A DNA stretch of 64,000 nt from NCBI GenBank assembly GCA_947166515.1, contig CAMVEM010000001.1, forward strand, positions 27,015 through 91,014, written 5' to 3'. The stretch's first letter is position 1. Every line of letters begins with the position of its first letter. The notes under the pieces are model-generated. The model did no database searches. It was not told the DNA's origin and saw nothing but the letters and a program-made list of their open reading frames with translations. This document shows positions 57,474 through 64,000 of the stretch, in pieces. A program made the translations under genes and the position numbers. Source of the stretch: an uncultured Clostridia bacterium. Lineage in GTDB: Bacteria; Bacillota; Clostridia; Oscillospirales; Ruminococcaceae.

Positions 57474-58650
57474 AGATATTCTCCCCTCTGTATCTTGCAA
57501 TCGCGGCGCAGTCCTTGTCACCGCGTCCGGAGATCGTTATAACAATGATCTTGTCCTTTCCCATTTCGGGAGCTATCTTTATCGCGTGAGCAACGGCGTG
57601 CGCCGACTCTATCGCCGGGATTATTCCCTCTGTCTTTGCGAGAAACTCAAACGCGTTCACCGCCTCGTCGTCGGTTATCGCAACATACTCCGCGCGTCCC
57701 GAATCATGGAGATAAGCGTGTTCGGGGCCTATTCCGGGATAGTCAAGTCCCGCAGAAATAGAATATACCGGAGCGATCTGACCGTATTCATCCTGGCAGA
57801 AGTACGATTTCATTCCGTGAAAGATGCCGAGACGTCCGGTGTTTATTGTAGCAGCAGTCTCAAAGGTGTCTATGCCGCGTCCCGCAGCCTCACAGCCGAT
57901 AAGACGCACCTGCTTGTCCTCGATGAAGTGGTAGAACGAGCCGATAGCGTTCGAACCGCCGCCGACACACGCCATTACCGCATCGGGGAGCCTGCCCTCT
58001 TTTTCGAGCATCTGCTGTTTTATTTCTTTTGAGATGACAGCCTGAAAATCGCGCACGATAGTCGGGAACGGGTGCGGGCCCATTACCGAGCCGAGACAGT
58101 AGTGAGTATCTGCTATCCTGCTCGTCCACTCGCGGAATGTCGCAGAGACCGCATCTTTAAGGGTGGCTGTACCGTCCTTTACGGAAATTACATCCGCACC
58201 GAGAAGCTTCATGCGGTAAACATTGAGAGCCTGACGCTTTGTGTCCTCCTCGCCCATGAAAACGACACATTCCATTCCCATAAGCGCTGCGGCTGTAGCG
58301 GTTGCAACTCCGTGCTGTCCCGCGCCTGTCTCGGCGATAAGTCTCGTCTTGCCCATTTTCTTCGCAAGAAGCGCCTGACCGAGAACGTTGTTTATCTTGT
58401 GTGAGCCTGTGTGGTTGAGATCCTCGCGCTTCAAGTAGATCTTAGCGCCGCCGAGGGTATTTGTCAGCTTTTCTGCATAGTACAGACGCGACGGCCTGCC
58501 TGCATAGTCGTTGAACAGTGTGTTCAGCTCCGCGTTGAACTGCGGGTCATCCTTATACTTGTTGTATGCTTCTTCAAGCTCTATGACAGCATTCATCAGT
58601 GTTTCGGGTATATACTGCCCGCCGTGCTGTCCGAATCTTCCTTTGCTCAT
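57466..58650 (-). CDS. trpB: Tryptophan synthase beta subunit
   Basis: [43 protein letters not shown]. Confidence 0.97.
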   Translation of the reverse strand: MSKGRFGQHGGQYIPETLMNAVIELEEAYNKYKDDPQFNAELNTLFNDYAGRPSRLYYAEKLTNTLGGAKIYLKREDLNHTGSHKINNVLGQALLAKKMGKTRLIAETGAGQHGVATATAAALMGMECVVFMGEEDTKRQALNVYRMKLLGADVISVKDGTATLKDAVSATFREWTSRIADTHYCLGSVMGPHPFPTIVRDFQAVISKEIKQQMLEKEGRLPDAVMACVGGGSNAIGSFYHFIEDKQVRLIGCEAAGRGIDTFETAATINTGRLGIFHGMKSYFCQDEYGQIAPVYSISAGLDYPGIGPEHAYLHDSGRAEYVAITDDEAVNAFEFLAKTEGIIPAIESAHAVAHAIKIAPEMGKDKIIVITISGRGDKDCAAIARYRGENIYE

Positions 58651-58894
58651 GATTGTTTTCCTTTCTTTTTTAGTCGCTGCGCTTGAGAGGTCACAGACTG
58701 TCGCTGCGCTTGAGACTGGGGGAAACCCTTTGTGAACAAAGGGTTATCCCCCAGACCCCCTTCCTAAAAACTTTACTCGCTTCGCAATAAAATCCAAAAG
58801 TCTCTGCGTATTTGCTGAAAAGTTATGGATCTCGTCACGATTCAGATATGTCCGCGCAGCGGACACCACAATTGCCAATTATCAATTATCAATT

Positions 58895-59506
58895 TCAAAA
58901 GATCTCCGAGGCTCTTACGGCTTCGATAAATCTCTTGATCTTGTCATAGTCCTTCACGCCGTCAGTCTCAACGCCCGTGCTTACGTCAACACCGTAGGGA
59001 GTGTATCTGCGTACCGCTTCCGCAACATTGTCCGGTGAAAGTCCGCCCGCAAGATAGTACAGCCTGTCAACATCGTCAAGATTGTCCCAGTCAAAGCTCT
59101 CGCCTGTGCCGCGCCCATTGTCGAGCAGCAGCATATCCGCCTTCGACTTCATAGCCGGGTCAATATCGACCGAGCCCCTGATTGTGAATGCCTTGATAAC
59201 GGGAAGTCCCGTTGCCGCCTTGACACGCTCTACGGTGTCGTTTGATTCCTTGCCGTGGAGCTGAATGACATCAATAGCGCCTGAACGCGCGATCTTTTCG
59301 ACAACTTCAACGCCCTCATCAACAAACACGCCCACGGTCTTGATGCTCTTGTCTATAAGCCCGCGTAATTTCAGCGCGGTCTCCGGCGTGATGTACCGGC
59401 GGCTCTTGTCCCAGAAGATAAATCCCGCGAGATCGGGCTTAAGCTCGTTTATATATCCGCAGTCTTCTTCGCGTCTTATGCCGCATATTTTTATCTTTGT
59501 CTTCAT
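58895..59506 (-). CDS. trpF: Phosphoribosylanthranilate isomerase
   Basis: KICGIRREEDCGYINELKPDLAGFIFWDKSRRYI. Confidence 0.95.
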   Translation of the reverse strand: MKTKIKICGIRREEDCGYINELKPDLAGFIFWDKSRRYITPETALKLRGLIDKSIKTVGVFVDEGVEVVEKIARSGAIDVIQLHGKESNDTVERVKAATGLPVIKAFTIRGSVDIDPAMKSKADMLLLDNGRGTGESFDWDNLDDVDRLYYLAGGLSPDNVAEAVRRYTPYGVDVSTGVETDGVKDYDKIKRFIEAVRASEIF

Positions 59507-60288
59507 AACTTTCCTTTCAGCTCCGCGAGCGCCGCCTTTTTATCGGCTGCCCGCATCAGCGTTTCACCTACAAGTACCGCGTCAACGCCCGCTTTTCTGA
59601 GCGTTTCCACATCTTCCGCCGTCTTTATGCCGCTTTCTCCCACGAACACTATCCCGTCCGGAACAAACGCTCTCAGCTTCACAGCGTTGTCCGTGCTCAC
59701 CGAGAAGTCACGCAGATTACGGTTGTTTACACCGATTATACGCGCACCCGCCGATACTGCCATTTTTATCTCGTACTCGTCGTGCGCTTCCACCAGTGCC
59801 GAAAGTCCGAGCGTGTCGCATATACCGATGTATTCTTTCAGGCGTTCTTCACCGAGCAGCGAGCATATCAGCAGTACCGCCGCCGCGCCAAGCGTCCTCG
59901 CCTCGTAGATCATGTATTCGTCAACAACGAAATCCTTTCTGATGCACGGTGTCTTTACCTCCGCAGCTATCTCACGGAGATATTCCGTGCTCCCGAGAAA
60001 GAATTCCGGTTCGGTCAGAACGCTTATGCAGTCAGCACCGGCAGCTTCGTATTCCCGCGCAATGTCAAGATACGGGAATTCCTCGGCTATGATGCCCTTT
60101 GAGGGCGATGCCTTCTTGCATTCGCAGATGAACGCGATGTCCGGCTTTCTGAGCGCCTTTTCAAATGTGAATGTGAGCTTCGGCATTGAAAGCGCCGCAC
60201 GCTTCATATCTTCCGCAGAAACTTTCTTCTTTGCGACTTCAACACGGTTTACCGTGCTTGCCGCTATCTTTTCAAGTATATCTTCCAT
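59503..60288 (-). CDS. trpC: Indole-3-glycerol phosphate synthase
   Basis: FICECKKASPSKGII...VLTEPEFFLGS. Confidence 0.96.
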   Translation of the reverse strand: MEDILEKIAASTVNRVEVAKKKVSAEDMKRAALSMPKLTFTFEKALRKPDIAFICECKKASPSKGIIAEEFPYLDIAREYEAAGADCISVLTEPEFFLGSTEYLREIAAEVKTPCIRKDFVVDEYMIYEARTLGAAAVLLICSLLGEERLKEYIGICDTLGLSALVEAHDEYEIKMAVSAGARIIGVNNRNLRDFSVSTDNAVKLRAFVPDGIVFVGESGIKTAEDVETLRKAGVDAVLVGETLMRAADKKAALAELKGKL

Positions 60289-60293
60289 GGCGC

Positions 60294-61313
60294 TTACTTA
60301 TTTGACAGCTCAACGAACTTGTTAAGAACTTCAAGTGCCGCTCCGCTGTCTATGAGTTCCGCAGCCTTCTTAACACCGTCCGCGAACGACTCAGCCTTGC
60401 CTCCTACATATATCGCAGCTCCCGCATTCATGAGGACTGCATTTCTCTTGCTGCCCTTGTCTTTTCCTTCGAGGATAGCGCGTGTTATCGCGGCGTTCTC
60501 CGCAGGTGAACCGCCTACAAGCTCGGACTTGTCACAGCGTGTGAATCCGAAGTCCTCGGGCTTTATCGTATATGTCTTGTACCAGCCTCCGTTGAATTCG
60601 CAGACCTTTGTAGGCGAGCTCATGGAAATCTCATCGAGCTTGTCCATGCCGTAAACCACCATTCCGCGCTTCATGCCGAGTGTGGTAAGAACCTGCGCTA
60701 TCGGCTCAACGAGATATTCGTCATACACACCGAGAACGATGAACTGCGGGCTTGCGGGGTTGGTGAGCGGCCCTAAGATGTTGAACACTGTTCTGAAACC
60801 GAGCTCTTTTCTTATCGCTCCGACATATTTCATCGAGGTGTGGTACTTCTGTGCAAAGAAGAAGCAGATACCCACCTTGTTGAGAAGCTCAACGCACTTA
60901 TCGGGCGCAAGGTCTATATTCACGCCGAGAGCTTCGAGGCAGTCCGCAGCTCCGCATTTTGACGATGCCGCGCGGTTGCCGTGCTTTGCAACTTTAACTC
61001 CTGCTGCAGCTATTACCATTGCAGACGTTGTCGAGATATTGAAGCTTCCTGCATTATCTCCGCCCGTACCTACTATTTCGAGAACATCGAAATCATGCTC
61101 AACCTTTGTAGCATGATCTCTCATAGCTGCCGCGCAGCCGGAGATCTCATCTATCGTCTCGGCTTTAGTGCTCTTTGTGGAAAGTGCCGCTAAAAATGCC
61201 GCGTTCTGAGTGGGCGTTGTCTCGCCGCTCATTATCTCATTCATTACGGTGTATGCTTCATCATACGTTAAGTCCTGCTTCTGAACTATTTTTACAATTG
61301 CTTCCTTTATCAT
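60294..61313 (-). CDS. trpD: Anthranilate phosphoribosyltransferase
   Basis: [41 protein letters not shown]. Confidence 0.97.
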   Translation of the reverse strand: MIKEAIVKIVQKQDLTYDEAYTVMNEIMSGETTPTQNAAFLAALSTKSTKAETIDEISGCAAAMRDHATKVEHDFDVLEIVGTGGDNAGSFNISTTSAMVIAAAGVKVAKHGNRAASSKCGAADCLEALGVNIDLAPDKCVELLNKVGICFFFAQKYHTSMKYVGAIRKELGFRTVFNILGPLTNPASPQFIVLGVYDEYLVEPIAQVLTTLGMKRGMVVYGMDKLDEISMSSPTKVCEFNGGWYKTYTIKPEDFGFTRCDKSELVGGSPAENAAITRAILEGKDKGSKRNAVLMNAGAAIYVGGKAESFADGVKKAAELIDSGAALEVLNKFVELSNK

Positions 61314-61349
61314 GGTTTTTTCCTCCTGTTTTTTATGAAATGTTGAAAT

Positions 61350-61446
61350 TTAATTGCGAAGCGAGTCGCTTTTGCTTCTTTTCGCGTCCGAAAAGAAGCG
61401 GGTGCAGGGCAGAGCCCTGCTCTCAATTGTCTCAAGCGGAGCGACC
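61350..61446 (+). repeat. Intergenic repeat family A copy between trpG and trpD
   Basis: gcgaagcgagtcgcttttgcttcttttcgcgtccgaaaagaagcgggtgcagggcagagccctg...tctcaagcggagcgac. Confidence 0.7.
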
Positions 61447-62007
61447 TTCTAAAAAGCTTCTGAGCATTGTCTTGCCGTCGGGTGTTAAGATCGACTCGGG
61501 GTGGAACTGAACGCCGTAGATCGGGAAATCGCGGTGCTGGACCGCCATTACCTCGCCGTCGTCGGTTCTTGCTGTCACCTTTAAGCAATCCGGGAGCGTT
61601 TTCTCGTCAGCTGCGAGGGAATGATATCTCGCGACCGTTGATCTTTCCGGAAGCTTCGCGAACATCGGGCAGCTTCTGTCAAACGTTACTTCCGACTGCT
61701 TGCCGTGCATCAGCTTCTTCGCATAAGTTATCGTCGCTCCGAACGCCGCGCATATCGCCTGATGTCCGAGGCACACGCCGAGCGTCGGTATCTTCTCGCC
61801 GACACGTTTTGCCGCTTCAACTATCATTCCGGATTTTTCCGGCCTTCCGGGACCGGGCGAGATTATCAGTCTGTCGGGCGCGAGATCAAGTATCTCATCG
61901 ACTGTCATCTCGTCATTCCGTATCACCTTTATGTCAGCGTCTATCTCGCCGATATACTGGTACAGATTGTACGAAAAGCTGTCGTAATTGTCTATCAGCA
62001 GTATCAT
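61432..62007 (-). CDS. trpG: Anthranilate synthase component II (glutamine amidotransferase)
   Basis: LLIDNYDSFSYNLYQY, LGVCLGHQAI. Confidence 0.96.
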   Translation of the reverse strand: MILLIDNYDSFSYNLYQYIGEIDADIKVIRNDEMTVDEILDLAPDRLIISPGPGRPEKSGMIVEAAKRVGEKIPTLGVCLGHQAICAAFGATITYAKKLMHGKQSEVTFDRSCPMFAKLPERSTVARYHSLAADEKTLPDCLKVTARTDDGEVMAVQHRDFPIYGVQFHPESILTPDGKTMLRSFLEGRSA

Positions 62008-63479
62008 TCTATATCACCCGCACTTTCCAGCGCCTTTATGACCGCTTTAGCCTTGTTTATGCACTCGTTATATTCATTCTCCGGCACCGAGTCGGCGACG
62101 ATGCCTGCGCCGCTGCGCACGAACACTCTGCCGTTCTTCTTGTATGCAATCCTTATCGCTATACAGGTGTCCATATCGCCGTTGAATGCCACATATCCTA
62201 TCGCGCCGCCGTAGATGCCGCGCTTGTTGTTTTCGAGCTCGTTTATCAGCCTGCACGCGCGTATTTTCGGGGCTCCCGAGAGCGTTCCCGCGGGGAGCAC
62301 CGCATTTATCGCGTCGAGCGCGTCCTTATCCTCTCTTATCTCGCCCCTTACGGTCGAGCCTATGTGCATTACGTGCGAGAAGCGTTCAACGCTGCGGAGC
62401 TTCTCGACCTCGACTGTACCGAACTTACTGATCCTTCCGAGATCGTTTCGTCCGAGATCAACGAGCATATTGTGCTCGGCAAGCTCTTTTTCGTCCTTTA
62501 GTAATTCAGCTTCGAGTGCCTTGTCATCTTTGTCTGTCTTTCCACGGGGACGCGTACCGGCAAGCGGAAAGGTGTGGAGCACGCCGTTTTCAAGCTTCAC
62601 AAGAGTTTCGGGCGAAGCACCCGCGACTTCCACGTCTGTTCCGGAAAAGTAGAACATATACGGCGACGGATTGATCGTTCTGAGCGAGCGGTAGGTGTTC
62701 AGAAGGCTTCCCTCGAACGGTGCCGACAGGCGGTTCGACAGAACTATCTGGAAGATGTCACCTTCCTTTATATAATTCTTTGCCTTCTCTACCATTGAGC
62801 AGTAAGTTTCTTTATCGAACAGCGGCTTTATCTCGCCGGTTATCTTTCCGGCAAGTTCGCGCTTCGGCTCGCCGTTTTTTATCAGATCTATCATATCCGC
62901 GATCTCGCGCTTAGCGCGGTTGTATTCGGTTTCTACCGCTTCCTTGTCGCCTATGCGGATATTCGCTATGAATATCATCTTCTGGAGATAATTGTCGAAC
63001 ACAATGACCTTGTCAAAGAGCATCAGGTCAATGTCCTTGAAATGCTCGGTATCTTCGGTGTCCGTTTTTATCGTCGGTTCCGCATAATTCAGAAAATCGA
63101 ACGAGAAGTAACCTACGAGTCCGCCCGTGAACGGCGGAAGATATCCGGGCTTGGGGCTTTTGTATTTTGAGAGGAGCTGACGGAGCACAGATGACGGGGC
63201 GTCGGTATCTATCTGAAGCTCGCCGGCTTTCAGTTTTCCGTCAATGCATGTTATCTCCATTTTCGGGTCATAACCCATGAACGTGTAGCGGCCCCATTTG
63301 TTGCTGTCCGCAACCGATTCAAGCATGTAGCAGTGTGTGGACACGTTTTTCAGTATGCTCATCACCCTTATCGGCGTGAACATATCGGAGAGTATCTCGC
63401 AGCTTATCGGAAGTATATCATATTTTCCTTCCTCTGCGTATCGTTTTACTGTTCCGATGTCGGGTAAGTATTCGTACAT
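62004..63479 (-). CDS. trpE: Anthranilate synthase component I
   Basis: Chorismate-binding domain; RSGAGIVADSVPENEYNE. Confidence 0.97.
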   Translation of the reverse strand: MYEYLPDIGTVKRYAEEGKYDILPISCEILSDMFTPIRVMSILKNVSTHCYMLESVADSNKWGRYTFMGYDPKMEITCIDGKLKAGELQIDTDAPSSVLRQLLSKYKSPKPGYLPPFTGGLVGYFSFDFLNYAEPTIKTDTEDTEHFKDIDLMLFDKVIVFDNYLQKMIFIANIRIGDKEAVETEYNRAKREIADMIDLIKNGEPKRELAGKITGEIKPLFDKETYCSMVEKAKNYIKEGDIFQIVLSNRLSAPFEGSLLNTYRSLRTINPSPYMFYFSGTDVEVAGASPETLVKLENGVLHTFPLAGTRPRGKTDKDDKALEAELLKDEKELAEHNMLVDLGRNDLGRISKFGTVEVEKLRSVERFSHVMHIGSTVRGEIREDKDALDAINAVLPAGTLSGAPKIRACRLINELENNKRGIYGGAIGYVAFNGDMDTCIAIRIAYKKNGRVFVRSGAGIVADSVPENEYNECINKAKAVIKALESAGDIE

Positions 63480-63523
63480 TTTGGTTTACCTTCCTTTCAA
63501 GTAGTTCGCTTGCATCAGGAAAC

Positions 63524-63790
63524 AAAAACGTCCCTGACTTTTTTACAAAGTCAAGGACGAGAGGATACTATTCTCGCGGTGCCACCTTGATTCGCAGATA
63601 AACTGCGCGCTTTGCAGGATACAAGCATATCCCTGATAACTAACGTATATCTCTACGTCGCAGTTTGACCGGAAGCTTCCGCTTTGTACCCGACTGCGCC
63701 CTCTGCGGGCCATTTGATGAACTGTTTCACGTCCGGCTCTCACCTTCCCGGACTCTCTGTTGAGTCATGTTTCACCTTTATCTCCGCATC
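63524..63790 (-). promoter_or_regulatory. Trp-specific T-box leader
   Basis: Minus strand GGTGGCACCGCG (63575-63586), terminator cgtcc-TTGACTTTGT-AAAAAAGTCAGGGACGTTTTTG (63524-63559), candidate specifier TGG at 63710-63712. Confidence 0.93.
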
Positions 63791-63804
63791 AACGGTTTAA
63801 AGAA

Positions 63805-63833
63805 ATATTACCATAAACTTATCCGTTTGTCAA
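63805..63833 (-). promoter_or_regulatory. Sigma-A promoter of the trp operon
   Basis: Minus strand TTGACA - 17 nt - TAATAT. Confidence 0.75.
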
Positions 63834-63879
63834 TAGGTTTTTGAAAAATTTTTTAACTGTCCGGTCTTTACCAAGAAAA

Positions 63880-63980
63880 ATCATAATTTGCAGAGCCCTA
63901 CCCCCGGCCCCTCCCCTAAAGGGGAGGGGGGAACTATTCCTATATGTGGGGAGCAGAGCTCCCCACACCCCACCTGTTTT
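63880..63980 (-). repeat. Intergenic repeat family C copy (uninterrupted)
   Basis: aatcataatttgcagagccctacccccggcccctccccta...tatgtggggagcagagctccccaca, inverted relative to 19747-19910. Confidence 0.7.
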
Positions 63981-64000
63981 CGGCGGGGAACCCGAAGGGG

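Noticed and set aside
1-64000. CRISPR array
   Set aside because: No regularly spaced direct repeats with unique spacers were seen; repeats present are dispersed and intergenic.

Overview
Low-to-mid GC Firmicutes chromosome, probably an Oscillospirales/Ruminococcus-type spore-former (spoVA genes, hrcA-grpE-dnaK-dnaJ behind a CIRCE box, T-box-controlled trp operon). From left to right: a tellurite-resistance-type stress cluster (YceG-TelA-TerD-TerD, Ca2+ P-type ATPase); an NSS transporter; a sugar ABC operon led by an FRG-domain gene; TrpB2; a 1687-aa alpha-2-macroglobulin-like membrane protein next to an ECF sigma factor; spoVAC/AD/AE; the heat-shock operon; a LexA-like regulator; a ~17-kb integrative element; a SpoIIE-type phosphatase; and trpEGDCFBA. 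The main find is the integrative element (about 36529-53502). A host tRNA-Thr(CGU) gene appears to have been split by a large serine recombinase. Its 5' half lies at 36481-36528 and its 3' half at 53499-53530. The halves meet at a shared GGTC core and rejoin in silico to a perfect tRNA. The two element ends, joined, give a dyad-symmetric 48-bp attP (cgtcgcttta-N12-GGTC-N12-taaagtgacg). The element carries a complete replacement tRNA-Thr (36601-36676). Its cargo is a type III restriction-modification system, an AAA ATPase/subtilase pair, an SMI1-KNR4/HNH-nuclease pair, a candidate structured ncRNA of ~350 nt and a dense hairpin region upstream of a RepA-like ATPase; no relaxase is visible. Several families of GC-rich intergenic repeats are scattered through the host chromosome, two of them inside the trp operon. 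All calls come from reading the sequence and ORF translations; no database search was run.
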